Shown here: one piece after another, positions 16,872 through 25,318 of the stretch
Numbering within the stretch: position 1 is the stretch's first letter
Layout of the letters: the number at the start of each line of letters is the position of its first letter
From: Chloroflexota bacterium
Lineage (GTDB): Bacteria > Chloroflexota > Limnocylindria > Limnocylindrales > CSP1-4
NCBI GenBank assembly: GCA_016191395.1
Contig: JACPOS010000017.1
Coordinates: forward strand, 124,001 to 188,000
Length of the DNA: 64,000 nt
Direction of reading: 5' to 3'
Notes under the pieces: generated by a model
Told to the model about the DNA's origin: nothing
The model's input: only the letters and a program-made list of their open reading frames with translations
Database searches by the model: none
Position numbers and translations under genes: made by a program

Positions 16872-17725
16872 GCGGCTTGCCGCCCGAGCGCCAAGTAGCC
16901 GATCACGACCTCCTCGAGTGAGCTGCGTCGCCCGATCGACTGGTCCGTCGACCGCACGAGGAGGTGGCGCGCGTTGCCCTGGCCCGGGAAGCCAGCGACG
17001 ACATCGAGGCCAACGACCGGCGCACCGTCCTCGAGGATCCGGTGGTTGCCGAGCGACGACGCGACCGTGTCCTGGAACAGGACGCGGCCGTCGCCCAGGA
17101 CAAGCAGCCGATCCGCGACCGATTCGATCTCGGAGATCACGTGGGATGACAGCACGATGCTGACGTCGCCGCCCTTCGCCGCGTCCGACGCGACCCCGAG
17201 GAACTCCCGTCGCGCCAGGGGATCGAGGCTCGCGAGCGGCTCGTCGAGGAGGAGCAGCGGTGCGCGCGTCCCAAGGGCGATCGCAAGGCTGATCTGGGCC
17301 TGTTCGCCACCGCTGAGCTGGCCCGCCCTCGACGCCGGCGAGATGCCGAGCGCGACCAGGCGCTCCCGGGCATGCGCGATGTCGAACGTCGGCCGCAACG
17401 CGAGGCACAGTCGAAGGTGATCCTCGACGGGCATGTCCCGGTACAGCGCGGGCGCCTGCGGCACGTAGCCGAGCCTGTGGAGGGCGTCGCCGCGCCGTCG
17501 GGCGGGGTCGACCCCGAGGACGCGCAGGCCGCCCTTGGTCGGCCGCTCGAAACCGACGCACATCTTCAGGAGGGTCGACTTGCCCGCGCCGTTCGGGCCA
17601 AGCAGGGCCGTGATACCACCCGCGGGAATGGTCACGGTGAGGTCGCTCACCGCCACCGTCCGTCGGTAGCGCTTCGTCAGCGAGTGCGTCTCGAGCACCG
17701 GTCCGTCGGACGCGGTTCCGCTCAT
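16868..17725 (-). CDS. ABC transporter ATP-binding protein
   Basis: A 285-residue nucleotide-binding subunit of an ABC-2 exporter. Walker A (LLGPNGAGKSTLLK), Q-loop (LGYVPQAPALY), ABC signature (GQLSGGEQAQISLA), Walker B (LLLLDEPLASLDPL) and the H-switch (IVLSSHVISEIE) are all present. The C-terminal ~70 residues (GRVLFQDTVASSLGNHRILED onward) are the regulatory extension common in this class. The ATG start at 17725 is chosen because the domain begins ten residues later; the longer frame in the track runs into the upstream gene. It probably forms an operon with the SnoaL-like gene upstream. Confidence 0.92.
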   Translation of the reverse strand: MSGTASDGPVLETHSLTKRYRRTVAVSDLTVTIPAGGITALLGPNGAGKSTLLKMCVGFERPTKGGLRVLGVDPARRRGDALHRLGYVPQAPALYRDMPVEDHLRLCLALRPTFDIAHARERLVALGISPASRAGQLSGGEQAQISLAIALGTRAPLLLLDEPLASLDPLARREFLGVASDAAKGGDVSIVLSSHVISEIESVADRLLVLGDGRVLFQDTVASSLGNHRILEDGAPVVGLDVVAGFPGQGNARHLLVRSTDQSIGRRSSLEEVVIGYLALGRQAA

Positions 17726-17741
17726 ACAGCGCGGGCGACTG

Positions 17742-18134
17742 TCACGCGAACGCCTCGCGCCCGGTGACATCGACCTCGGTTGGCCATGCCGTAATCCACG
17801 CCTCGCTGAAGGCCCCGTGCTCGAGGTGATAGACGTCGAGCCCGCGCCAGGCGTCGCCGAATGTCGAGCCTCGAGGCACGACGACGAGCGTCTCGTCATG
17901 CACCAGGACCTCGTACGGAGGCACCGTGATGGGACCGAGGGCAGCGAGAAATCGCTCGTACAGTGACCGAGCATCCGTGATGCCATGGAATGTCCCATCG
18001 AATTGGCCGGCGCTTCGAACGTGAATGACGATCTCCGGCGAGAAGGGTGCAACTATCTCGTCGACCTTCCCCGACTCAAGGCCCTGATACAGGCGTCGCA
18101 AGAAGGCGAGGTTCCGAGTTCGCTCCGCGTTCAT
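17742..18134 (-). CDS. SnoaL-like fold protein
   Basis: A 130-residue protein of the SnoaL/NTF2-like superfamily: helix NLAFLRRLYQGLESGKVDEIVAPFSPEIVIHV, then a strand-rich part (VLVHDETLVVVPRGSTFG; WRGLDVYHLEHGAFSEAWITAWPTEVD). The final segment matches the pattern of ketosteroid-isomerase-like ligand pockets. The ATG at 18134 is preferred over the longer track start because the helix begins there and the upstream residues (IRSRRGRGEDD) look non-coding. It lies 17 bases before the ABC exporter genes, suggesting a three-gene operon. The ligand is unknown. Confidence 0.75.
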   Translation of the reverse strand: MNAERTRNLAFLRRLYQGLESGKVDEIVAPFSPEIVIHVRSAGQFDGTFHGITDARSLYERFLAALGPITVPPYEVLVHDETLVVVPRGSTFGDAWRGLDVYHLEHGAFSEAWITAWPTEVDVTGREAFA

Positions 18135-18190
18135 GTCGTCTTCGCCCCTCCCTCGCCGTGATCTGATCCAGTCGGATCGGGCCGGAAACG

Positions 18191-18205
18191 CTGACAGCAT
18201 GTCAG
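18191..18205. promoter_or_regulatory. Palindrome before the SnoaL-ABC operon
   Basis: CTGACA, three bases, TGTCAG is a perfect inverted repeat 57 bases before the leftward operon start. It is a plausible repressor site. No regulator gene sits next to it. Confidence 0.3.
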
Positions 18206-18289
18206 GGTCCCTGTCGATTGGAACGTCTGCCTATCGTGCGCATCGGCTCGGCTGCGGATCACCCCGGTTCGGCCCGTGTTAAGCACGAA

Positions 18290-18907
18290 TCAGGCGTGTT
18301 TAATGGTTATCCGCTCGATGATGTTGGCGACGTCCTCGGCCTTGTCGATCGTCTGCTCGAGGAGACCGTAGATCTCCTTCCACTTGATGACCTCGAGCGG
18401 ATGGCCGCCGCCACTGAAGAGGTCCGCGATCGCCTTGCGGGCGAGCTGGTCACCCTCGTTCTCCAGGCGATGGACCTCGATCCAGTACTTCTCCAGGCCC
18501 TTGAAGCCGCGCAGGTTCGTGAGCGCCTCGTGGAGCTGCTCGCATTGCTTGACGATGATCGCGGCCTGCTGGACCGCGACCGCGGTCGGCGCCTCGATGC
18601 GATAGAGGATGAACGTGTCCGCCGATTCCTCGATGAAGTCGATCACGTCGTCGAGGGCGCTGATCAGCGCGTGGATCTCCTCGCGGTCGAACGGGGTGAC
18701 GAACGTCTTCTCCAGCCGCCGGCCGATCTCGTGGCTGATCTCGTCGCCGACGTGCTCGGCGTCGCGGATCTCCCGCGCTCGGTCCTCGGGGTTGTCGTAC
18801 GTGCGGAGCATCGCCTCGAACAGGCGCGCCGCGCCGAGCACGTTCGCCGCGTCCTCCACGAACATGTCGTAGAAGCGCTCTTCCCGGGGGATCAGGTTCA
18901 ACCGCAT
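18290..18907 (-). CDS. DUF47 PhoU-like protein
   Basis: A 205-residue all-helical protein of the DUF47/TIGR00153 family, usually encoded beside Pit transporters and thought to modulate them. The sequence starts LIPREERFYDMFVEDAANVLGAARLFEAML and shows the metal-binding-like E-x-x-x-D patterns of PhoU relatives: DAEHVGDEISHEIGRRLEKTFVTPFDREEIHALISALDDVIDFIEE. Both repeats of the three-helix unit are visible. It is divergent from the PhoR-like kinase with a ~79-base gap, whereas pit itself is 10 kb away. ATG 18907 is chosen as the conserved start. Confidence 0.92.
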   Translation of the reverse strand: MRLNLIPREERFYDMFVEDAANVLGAARLFEAMLRTYDNPEDRAREIRDAEHVGDEISHEIGRRLEKTFVTPFDREEIHALISALDDVIDFIEESADTFILYRIEAPTAVAVQQAAIIVKQCEQLHEALTNLRGFKGLEKYWIEVHRLENEGDQLARKAIADLFSGGGHPLEVIKWKEIYGLLEQTIDKAEDVANIIERITIKHA

Positions 18908-18986
18908 CGACCCAAGGGTAGCGTCCGACGGGGTGAGCGTCCGACGCGCAGCGCCGCGCGCCGGCGGTGTGTGCGATGCTCGCGCC

Positions 18987-20312
18987 GTGGATGGGCTCGT
19001 GCTCGCTTTCGTCGCCGCGCAGGCGATCGTCCTTGCGATCGCGCTCGGGATCGCGTGGTCGCGCGGCCGGACGCTTGAGGCGGTCGAGGAATCGCTGCGC
19101 GATGCCGAGCCTGCCGGTGCCACGGCGCCCGCCGACGAGGACGTGACCGATCGACTGCGGCGCCTCCGACGGCGCGCCGAGAACGCAGAGTTCACGCTGG
19201 GCCAGCGACTCCGCGACCTCGCCTACCTCGCGGACCTCGTGGGCGTCGGGATCGTGCGGCTGACCGACGAGCTGCGCGTCGAGGTCGCCAACACCGCCGC
19301 GCACGTGTTCCTCCGCCGCGCGCCCGGCTCGATGGTCGGGCATACCGCGATCGAGGCACTCGGTGACCATCGGGTCGAGGCGATCGCTCGCGGCGCGCGC
19401 GAGGCCGGCTGGTCGAGCGGCGAGGTGGCGCTGGCCGACGAGGCGGGCTCCACCGGCGCGACCCTCGTCGTCCGCGCTCGTCGATCGCCGATCCTCGGCG
19501 TATGGCTCGTGCTCGAGGACGTCGCGGAGCTGCGCCGCCTCCAGCGCATCCGCACCGAATTCATCGACAACCTGTCGCACGAGCTGCGCACGCCGATCAC
19601 GACGATCGGGCTGCTGACGGAATCCCTCGCGCGCGACGCCGAAGGGGCAGAGGCGGCGCTCGCTCCCGTGCCGCCGAAGATGCGCGAGCGCATCGGGAAG
19701 CTGGAGGTGGAAACGGGCAACATTGCGCAGATGGTTGCCGAGCTCCTGGACCTCGCGCGGATCGAGAGCGGCGGGCGCCAGCTGTTGCTCGACGACGTGG
19801 ATCTTGGTCGGATCGCGACGGAATCCGTGGAGCGGCTGCGGACGTTCGCGGACCGTCAGGGCGTCACGCTGCTGGTGGAGGTCGACCCCGGCCTGCCGCC
19901 GGTCCGCGGCGAGGCGTCGCGGCTGGGGCAGGTGTTCGCGAACCTCGTCCACAACGCGGTGAAGTTCGGCCCGTCCGGGACCGAGGTTCGGGTCCACGTT
20001 GCTCGTGCCGCCGGCAGCCGGCCGGCGATGCTCGTCGCGAGCGTCAGCGACAACGGGCCCGGCGTCTCCGCGGCAGATCAGGCGCGCATCTTCGAGCGCT
20101 TCTACAAGGCGGATCGAACCCGCACTGCGGGCGGCGGCACCGGCCTGGGCCTCGCCATCGCGCGCCACATCGTGGAGGGACACGGAGGCGTGATTCGGGT
20201 GGAATCCGAGGAGGGCAGGGGAGCCACCTTCGAGTTCACGATCCCGGTCTCGGACGCTCCGGCCGAGCGCGCACCCGCCACGGCCGCAGCGCCGGGAGCC
20301 GCCCGTGGCTGA
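18987..20312 (+). CDS. PhoR-like sensor histidine kinase
   Basis: A membrane-linked kinase of 441 residues. One N-terminal hydrophobic helix (LVLAFVAAQAIVLAIALGIAW), a PAS-like region (LADLVGVGIVRLTDELRVEVANTAA), HisKA with FIDNLSHELRTPITT (phospho-His about residue 198), and HATPase_c with N box (FANLVHNAVKFGP), G1 (VSDNGPGV) and G2 (GGGTGLGLAIARHIVEGHGG). This layout matches PhoR/SenX3. GTG 18987 begins just before the helix; the 18933 ATG would add an unlikely Arg-rich head. The most likely partner is the response regulator at 5732. It overlaps the next gene by 8 bases. Confidence 0.92.
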   Translation: MDGLVLAFVAAQAIVLAIALGIAWSRGRTLEAVEESLRDAEPAGATAPADEDVTDRLRRLRRRAENAEFTLGQRLRDLAYLADLVGVGIVRLTDELRVEVANTAAHVFLRRAPGSMVGHTAIEALGDHRVEAIARGAREAGWSSGEVALADEAGSTGATLVVRARRSPILGVWLVLEDVAELRRLQRIRTEFIDNLSHELRTPITTIGLLTESLARDAEGAEAALAPVPPKMRERIGKLEVETGNIAQMVAELLDLARIESGGRQLLLDDVDLGRIATESVERLRTFADRQGVTLLVEVDPGLPPVRGEASRLGQVFANLVHNAVKFGPSGTEVRVHVARAAGSRPAMLVASVSDNGPGVSAADQARIFERFYKADRTRTAGGGTGLGLAIARHIVEGHGGVIRVESEEGRGATFEFTIPVSDAPAERAPATAAAPGAARG

Positions 20313-21063
20313 CGACCTCCACGTCGCGACGCTCAACCTGCGCAACATCGCGGATCGATGGCCGGAGCGGATTCCGCTGCTCCTGTCGGACATGGCCGCG
20401 CTCCAGCCGGACCTGATCGGGCTGCAGGAGTGCGTGTTCTCGGTCGGGCAGGATCGGCTGCTCGGCGCCGCCGGCGAAGGCCACTACGCCTCCCGCCAGG
20501 GCTGGGCCGGACGCCCGGAGTACGGCAACGCCGTCCTGGGTCGTGCGCCGCTCACGCTCGGGGACAGCGAGCGCATCGACCTCGGCCGCAATCGCTCCGC
20601 GCTCCGGGTCCCGGCCTCGCTCCCGAGTGGCGCGACCCTGAGCTTCGTCGTGACCCACCTCCACCATCTCGTCCCGGACGAGTCGGCTCGCGAGGAGCAG
20701 GCTCGCGCGCTGACCGAGTGGCTTGCGCCGGTGGAGGGGCCGCTCGTGGTCGTCGGCGACTTCAACGCGGAGCCCGTGGAGTCCACGTACCGGGTCATGC
20801 TCGATGCCGGCTTTCGCTCCTCGTCGGCGGAGGCCAACGGCGCCGAGCCGGCCGTGACGTGGCCGTCCGGCATCCAGGCGCCGGGCATGGACGTGGACGG
20901 GGAGCCCGGCTGCCTCGACTACATCTGGGTCCGCGGGCCGATCACCGTCCAGTCCTGCCGCCTCGCGTTCGACCGCCCCGCGGTGAACGACCCGACGCTG
21001 TACCCGTCGGACCACCTCGGGCTCAGCGCCCGAATCCGGATCGGCGACCAGGCGACCCGCTGA
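20305..21063 (+). CDS. Endonuclease/exonuclease/phosphatase (EEP) family hydrolase
   Basis: All EEP catalytic motifs are in order: TLNLRN, GLQECVF, a THLHHL motif, GDFNAEP, DYIWVRG and PSDHLGLS, with Mg2+ coordinated by the N, E, D and H residues. At 252 residues with no signal peptide it is probably cytosolic. Family members cleave nucleic acids, phosphoinositides or other phosphodiesters. It starts at GTG within the last codons of the kinase gene and overlaps the GDPD gene by one base, so kinase, EEP and GDPD form one operon; a role in recovering phosphate from esters is inferred from that. Confidence 0.85.
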   Translation: MADDLHVATLNLRNIADRWPERIPLLLSDMAALQPDLIGLQECVFSVGQDRLLGAAGEGHYASRQGWAGRPEYGNAVLGRAPLTLGDSERIDLGRNRSALRVPASLPSGATLSFVVTHLHHLVPDESAREEQARALTEWLAPVEGPLVVVGDFNAEPVESTYRVMLDAGFRSSSAEANGAEPAVTWPSGIQAPGMDVDGEPGCLDYIWVRGPITVQSCRLAFDRPAVNDPTLYPSDHLGLSARIRIGDQATR

Positions 21064-21740
21064 TGCACACCCTCCGCCTGGCTCACCGCGGCGACTGGCG
21101 CGTGGCGCCGGAGAACTCGCTGGCCGCGATGGAAGCCGCGCTCAAGGGTCCGATGTGCGACGGCCTGGAGTTCGACGTCCGCAGCTCGTTCGACAACGTC
21201 CCGGTGCTCCTCCACGACGAGACCCTGGCCCGCGTCCAGCGCGTCCCGCTGACCTGCTCGACCCTCACCGCAGAACAGCTCGCCGAGCACGGCGTGCCGA
21301 CGCTGGCGCAGGTGCTTGCCGTCGCCGACTGCGAGTTCTTCCTCGACGTGGAGCTGAAGGAGCCGGTCGCCGCCGCACTCGACGCCCTCGAGCTGGAGCG
21401 CGGGAGAGTGGAGAACGACGGCCGGGCGGTGGTCTGCAACGCGGCCGTCTCGTCATTCAAGGCACCGATCCTCGCCTGGCTCTCCGTGCAGCGGCCCACC
21501 TGGGTCCGATGGCTGAACGCGCTCGACGTCTCGCCGACGACGATCGAGCTCGCGACGTCGCTCGGTTGCTCGGCGATCTCTGCCGAGTGGCACACGATCG
21601 ATGCGGAGGCCGTCGCCCGCGCGAGCGCGGCCGGCCTCCAGGTCGCCGCCTGGACCGTCCGCGAGCTCGAGGACTACCGCCGCCTCGAGGCGCTCGGCGT
21701 CAGCGCCATCTGCGTCGAGGCCGCCGCGCTCGACGGCTAG
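21063..21740 (+). CDS. Glycerophosphodiester phosphodiesterase family protein
   Basis: Hydrolyses glycerophosphodiesters to glycerol-3-phosphate and an alcohol. The GDPD signature is at the N-terminus: LAHRGDWRVAPENSLAAMEAAL, then GLEFDVRSSFDNVPVLLHDETLARV (E, D and H of the active site), FFLDVELKEP, and the C-terminal GLQVAAWTVRE. At 225 residues it is a compact single-domain form with no signal peptide. Its ATG overlaps the EEP stop (TGATG). The stop codon overlaps the convergent arsM stop by two bases, leaving no room for a classic terminator. Confidence 0.9.
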   Translation: MHTLRLAHRGDWRVAPENSLAAMEAALKGPMCDGLEFDVRSSFDNVPVLLHDETLARVQRVPLTCSTLTAEQLAEHGVPTLAQVLAVADCEFFLDVELKEPVAAALDALELERGRVENDGRAVVCNAAVSSFKAPILAWLSVQRPTWVRWLNALDVSPTTIELATSLGCSAISAEWHTIDAEAVARASAAGLQVAAWTVRELEDYRRLEALGVSAICVEAAALDG

Positions 21741-22594
21741 TTCGCGGCGACGGCGGGCTTCGTGGCCCGGATGATCGCGGAGTGCATGCCGTCGGTGAGC
21801 TGATGCGTGGGCACCACCTCGACGTTCGTAAGGCCGACCGCTCGCAGGCCGTCGCGCATCTCGCGGAACGACAGCGCGCCCGCGATGCAGCCCACGTACG
21901 AGCCGCGCTCGGCGCGCTGGGCCGGTGTCAGCAGGTCGTCGGCCACCACGTCGCTGACTCCCACGCGGCCACCGGGCCGCAGGACACGCGCGATCTCGGC
22001 GAACACGGCGTCCTTGTCGGACGCGAGGTTGATGACGCAGTTGCTGATCACGACGTCGACGCTCGCGTCGTCCAGCGGCAGGGCCTCGATGGTGCCCTTT
22101 CGGAACTCGACGTTGTCGGCGCCCGCCTCGGCGGCGTTGCGCCGGGCCAGGCTGAGCATCTCGTCCGTCATGTCGACGCCGATCGCGCGACCAGTCGGGC
22201 CCACGCGGCGCGCGGAGAGGAGGACGTCGATGCCGCCGCCGGAGCCAAGGTCCAGGACGGTCTCGCCCTCGCGCAGCTCGGCGACCGCGATCGGGTTGCC
22301 GCACCCGAGCGACGCGAGAACGGCCGCGTTCGGCAGGCCCTCGCGCTCTGCCGCGTCGTACAGCTCCAGGCCGTACGTGGCGGAGGCATCGCTGCAGCAC
22401 GCGTCGTCGCAGCAGTTGGCGGCGGTTGCCTCCGGCGCGGCCTTGACGATGTCGTGGACCGACGTTGCCGTGGCGGCCGCGATCGCGGCTTCCGCGTAGC
22501 GGTCGCGGACGGTCTGCTGGATCTCGTTGAGCTGGAGATTCTGGTCGGTCACGGGAGTGGCTCCTGCTGATGGCGGGACGCGCTGGTCAGTCAT
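21737..22594 (-). CDS. arsM: Arsenite S-adenosylmethionine methyltransferase
   Basis: Methylates As(III) to mono-, di- and trimethylated forms using SAM. A 285-residue class I methyltransferase with motif [21 protein letters not shown] and the ArsM hallmarks [17 protein letters not shown] and YVGCIAGAL, supplying the three conserved As(III)-binding cysteines. The N-terminal CCDDACC cluster is an extra Cys-rich segment seen in many bacterial ArsM proteins. It is divergent from arsR with a small Cys-ended gene between. No efflux pump (ArsB/Acr3) is seen in the window, so volatilisation may be the main arsenite exit. Confidence 0.95.
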   Translation of the reverse strand: MTDQRVPPSAGATPVTDQNLQLNEIQQTVRDRYAEAAIAAATATSVHDIVKAAPEATAANCCDDACCSDASATYGLELYDAAEREGLPNAAVLASLGCGNPIAVAELREGETVLDLGSGGGIDVLLSARRVGPTGRAIGVDMTDEMLSLARRNAAEAGADNVEFRKGTIEALPLDDASVDVVISNCVINLASDKDAVFAEIARVLRPGGRVGVSDVVADDLLTPAQRAERGSYVGCIAGALSFREMRDGLRAVGLTNVEVVPTHQLTDGMHSAIIRATKPAVAAN

Positions 22595-22621
22595 GGGGCC
22601 CGGGGGCCGAACGGGCTTCGG

Positions 22622-22834
22622 TCAGGCCGGGCAGTTGCACGCGTCGGTCGCGGCGGGGCCGGCGAACGCGAGGCGGAGGCGGGTCAGGAAGCTCTCGCGG
22701 GCTGGCATGGCTGGCTCCGCCTGGCGGTGGTCGGTCGTGATGCGGGCCTCGCGAAGTGCCGTGTCGTGGAAGTGGTTGCGGGTGTCCGGGGTCTCGCCCC
22801 CGAACGACCAGTTGGTGAGGTATGCCTCGGACAT
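22622..22834 (-). CDS. Small arsenic-locus protein ending in CNCPA
   Basis: A 70-residue product that I do not recognise. ATG 22834 is chosen because AGGAG stands 9 bases upstream; the longer frame runs through the arsR operator. It contains TNWSFGGETPDTRNHFHDTALREA, a basic C-terminal helix (ESFLTRLRLAFAG) and the terminal motif ACNCPA. Two closely spaced cysteines beside arsM could bind arsenite, or the C-terminus could be modified, but both are guesses. It lies 27 bases upstream of arsM on the same strand, downstream of the ArsR palindrome, so it should be induced with arsM. Confidence 0.6.
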   Translation of the reverse strand: MSEAYLTNWSFGGETPDTRNHFHDTALREARITTDHRQAEPAMPARESFLTRLRLAFAGPAATDACNCPA

Positions 22835-22871
22835 ATCAGATGACTCCTGTCGGTCTGTCGATCGCCTGTCT

Positions 22872-22934
22872 GTATCGATGGACGTCAATATTGCACCCAT
22901 ATCGACGCTTGTCAATATCGACATTCATCGATAC
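22872..22934. promoter_or_regulatory. arsO: Long inverted-repeat operator between arsR and the arsM operon
   Basis: Two 22-base arms face each other: the left begins GTATCGATG and ends CAATATTG, the right is its near-complement ending CATCGATAC, with about three mismatches and a 19-base spacer. Local AT content is much higher than the surroundings. The arms bracket both divergent promoters, and the right arm ends directly at the arsR start, as expected for ArsR/SmtB repressors that bind long imperfect palindromes containing ATA-n-TAT cores. Confidence 0.75.
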
Positions 22935-22944
22935 CATGCGGGTC

Positions 22945-23310
22945 ATGGTCAAGTCACTCGACCCGGACATCCAGCTCCTCGCCGCCCTCGCCGACCCGAC
23001 GCGGATGGAGATCCTGCGCGAGCTCGCGGGCCAGCCCGAGGTCTGCGCCTGCGACTTCACATCGTGCTGCACGGTCTCGCAGCCCACGGTCTCGCACCAC
23101 CTCAAAGTGCTTCGGGACGCCGGCGCCGTCACCTCGGAGCGACGGGGGAACTGGGTCTTCTACCGGCTTGCCCCGAACCTGAAGGATCGTCTCGGCGCGA
23201 TTGCCCAGGGCCTTGCGCCCGGCAACGGCCTGATCCAGGTCTCAGGGCTTCGAGGGCGCGCCGCACGAACGCGGCCGACCCCCGTGCCGGCGCCTTCGGC
23301 GAGCGCCTGA
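22945..23310 (+). CDS. arsR: ArsR-family arsenic-responsive repressor
   Basis: Winged-helix repressor of 121 residues (124 from ATG 22936). The domain reads LLAALADPTRMEILRELAGQPEVCACDFTSCCTVSQPTVSHHLKVLRDAGAVTSERRGNWVFYRL in order. The cysteines in VCACDFTSCC, just before the recognition helix SQPTVSHHLKVL, form the inducer site for As(III). The C-terminal tail is Arg/Pro-rich and probably disordered. The operator abuts the start, so the transcript may have almost no leader. It ends four bases short of the convergent arsC stop. Confidence 0.93.
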   Translation: MVKSLDPDIQLLAALADPTRMEILRELAGQPEVCACDFTSCCTVSQPTVSHHLKVLRDAGAVTSERRGNWVFYRLAPNLKDRLGAIAQGLAPGNGLIQVSGLRGRAARTRPTPVPAPSASA

Positions 23311-23314
23311 CGCC

Positions 23315-23764
23315 TTAGGGCGCGGCTCGGGCGCCACCCCTGCTCGCGAGCGCGAGCGGCACGAACGTCCGGATCCGGCCGGAGATCTCCGTCATCGCCT
23401 TCTCGAAGGCCTCCAGGCGCTGCGCGTCGGTGCCCTCCGCTTCCACGGGATCATCGATGCCCCAGTGGAGCGTCTCGCTGCCGCCGGGAAATACCGGGCA
23501 GGATGCGCGCGCCCGGTCGCAGACCGTGATCACGTAGTCGAACCGCTGGCCCAGGAACCGGCCCACGGACTTCGACTCCGCGCCGGAGATGTCGATGCCG
23601 GCCCTCGCGAGCGCCTTGATCGTCAGCGGATGGACGCCCCGGGGATCGACACCCGCGCTCACGACCTCGAACGCGGCGCCTCCGTCGCGACGCAGGATCG
23701 CTTCGGCCATCTGGCTCCGGGCGGAGTTCCCCGTGCAGACGAAGATCACGCGAATTGCCGTCAC
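23315..23764 (-). CDS. arsC: Arsenate reductase, low-molecular-weight phosphatase type
   Basis: Reduces As(V) to As(III). The P-loop VFVCTGNSARSQMAEAIL carries the nucleophilic Cys and Arg, with the catalytic Asp-Pro in WGIDDPVEAEG and a VCDRARASCP segment supplying further cysteines as in thioredoxin- or mycothiol-type enzymes. Length 149 is typical. It starts with GTG overlapping the phoU stop (GTGA), so it is the last gene of the pst-phoU operon and not of the ars operon, despite lying four bases from arsR. Thioredoxin reductase is elsewhere, at 51.1 kb. Confidence 0.93.
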   Translation of the reverse strand: MTAIRVIFVCTGNSARSQMAEAILRRDGGAAFEVVSAGVDPRGVHPLTIKALARAGIDISGAESKSVGRFLGQRFDYVITVCDRARASCPVFPGGSETLHWGIDDPVEAEGTDAQRLEAFEKAMTEISGRIRTFVPLALASRGGARAAP

Positions 23765-24450
23765 GGGTTGAGGTCCTCGATCTGGCCGGTGGCCAGGTAC
23801 ACGACGTCCTCGGCGATGTTTGTGACCCGATCGCCGATGCGCTCGAAATCATGGGCCGCGAACAGGATTCGCGTGCCGCGTTCCACGTTGGCCGGGTCTG
23901 CGCGCATCAGCTCGACGACCTCCGAGAACACGCGGTGATAGAGGTGATCGATCTCGTCGTCGCCGGCGGCTACCGCGCGCGCCTGGTGCTCGTCGACGTC
24001 GATGAGCGCGCCGGCGATCGCGCGGACGAGGTTGGCCGCGATCCTGCCCATTGCCGCGAGGTCGGCGTACGGGCGCATCGCGGGCGTTCCGGCGAGCTTG
24101 CGGGCCTGCTTCGCGACGTCGCCCGCGTGATCGCCGATCCGCTCGAGTTCGTACGTGACGCGATCCAGTGACAGCAGGAAGCGCAGGTCGCGGGCGACTG
24201 GCTGCTGCAGAGCGATCGTCGTCGTGATCAGCGCGGATGCCTCGCGCTGGGCCTCGTCGACGCGCGCGTCTCCGTCGATCACGGCGGTCGCGAGGGTCGC
24301 GTCGCGCGCCTCCATGGCCTGGATCGCGGCACGGATCTGCTGCTCCACCAGGGAGGCCATGCGCAGGACCTGGTCCTTGACCTCCCGCTCGCCGCGGTCG
24401 AGTGCCTCGCGCCGTGCGGAGAACGCGGCACCCACCGGCTCGGTGGCCAT
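23761..24450 (-). CDS. phoU: Phosphate transport regulator PhoU
   Basis: A two-repeat helical protein of 229 residues that restrains phosphate signalling by bridging the Pst transporter and the kinase. Each repeat has the metal-binding E-R-x-x-D-x-x-x-N/D motif: VTYELERIGDHAGDVAKQA in repeat 1 and AAHDFERIGDRVTNIAEDVVYLATG in repeat 2. The ATG at 24450 is shared by one base with the pstB stop; the longer frame in the track overlaps pstB. With the DUF47 protein, the window encodes two PhoU-type regulators, for Pst and Pit respectively. Confidence 0.96.
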   Translation of the reverse strand: MATEPVGAAFSARREALDRGEREVKDQVLRMASLVEQQIRAAIQAMEARDATLATAVIDGDARVDEAQREASALITTTIALQQPVARDLRFLLSLDRVTYELERIGDHAGDVAKQARKLAGTPAMRPYADLAAMGRIAANLVRAIAGALIDVDEHQARAVAAGDDEIDHLYHRVFSEVVELMRADPANVERGTRILFAAHDFERIGDRVTNIAEDVVYLATGQIEDLNP

Positions 24451-25304
24451 CAGCCGAACCGCCCGGAGATGTAGTCCTCGGTCAGGCGCTCGCGGGGGTT
24501 CGTGAAGATCTTCACCGTGTCGTCCACCTCCACCACGTAGCCGGCCCGATCCTCGCCCATGGTGAGGAAGACCGTGCGATCCGAGGCGCGTGCCGCCTGC
24601 TGCATGTTGTGGGTCACGATGACGATCGTGTAGTCGCGCTTCAGCTCGGCCATCAGCTCCTCGATCTGGAGCGTGGAGCGGGGATCGAGCGCGGAGCACG
24701 GCTCGTCCATGAGGATGACCTCTGGCTCCACGGCGATCGTGCGCGCGATGCACAGACGCTGCTGCTGCCCGCCGGACAACGCCATGCCGTGCTGCTTCAG
24801 CTTGTCTTTGACCTCGTTCCAGAGCGCCGCGCGCCGCAGGCTCTGCTCCACCAGTTCGTCCAGGTTGCCCTTGAACCCGTTGATCCGCGGCCCGAACGCG
24901 ACGTTGTCGTAGATCGACTTCGGAAACGGGTTCGGCTTCTGGAAGACCATGCCGATCCGCCGCCGGACGGCGACCGGATCCACGCCCGGCCCGTACAGAT
25001 CCTGGCCTCCGAACTGGATATGCCCGTCCGTCCGATACGAGGGGATGAGGTCGTTCATCCGGTTCAGGGTGCGCAAGAGCGTGGTCTTTCCGCAGCCCGA
25101 CGGGCCGATCAGCGCCGTGACCTCGCGGGCGCCGATGTCGATCGATACGTCCTTCACGGCCCGGAACGAGCCGTACCAGCAGCTGACGCCGTGCATTCGA
25201 AGGACGGTCTCGCGCTCCGCTACCGGGAGCGTGGGCGTGATCGGTGGCAGCGGCGCGATCGTGACGCCGATCGCCGGCTGCCGTGGCGCTAACAGGCTGG
25301 GCAT
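24450..25304 (-). CDS. pstB: Phosphate ABC transporter ATP-binding protein
   Basis: Energises high-affinity phosphate import. 284 residues with Walker A ([20 protein letters not shown]), Q-loop ([23 protein letters not shown]), signature ([15 protein letters not shown]), Walker B ([13 protein letters not shown]) and switch ([16 protein letters not shown]). These are PstB-specific forms. The N-terminal ~35 residues ([21 protein letters not shown]) are an extra Pro-rich head before the core. The start is ATG 25304, 14 bases after pstA, and the ORF-track version that extends into pstA is a shadow. Confidence 0.97.
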   Translation of the reverse strand: MPSLLAPRQPAIGVTIAPLPPITPTLPVAERETVLRMHGVSCWYGSFRAVKDVSIDIGAREVTALIGPSGCGKTTLLRTLNRMNDLIPSYRTDGHIQFGGQDLYGPGVDPVAVRRRIGMVFQKPNPFPKSIYDNVAFGPRINGFKGNLDELVEQSLRRAALWNEVKDKLKQHGMALSGGQQQRLCIARTIAVEPEVILMDEPCSALDPRSTLQIEELMAELKRDYTIVIVTHNMQQAARASDRTVFLTMGEDRAGYVVEVDDTVKIFTNPRERLTEDYISGRFG

Positions 25305-25318
25305 CGAGCCGGACTCCT

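Noticed and set aside
18908-18986. Pho box in the DUF47-kinase divergent gap
   Set aside because: A GCGTCCGAC repeat is present, but spacing is 18 bases and it does not fit GTTNAC heptamers.
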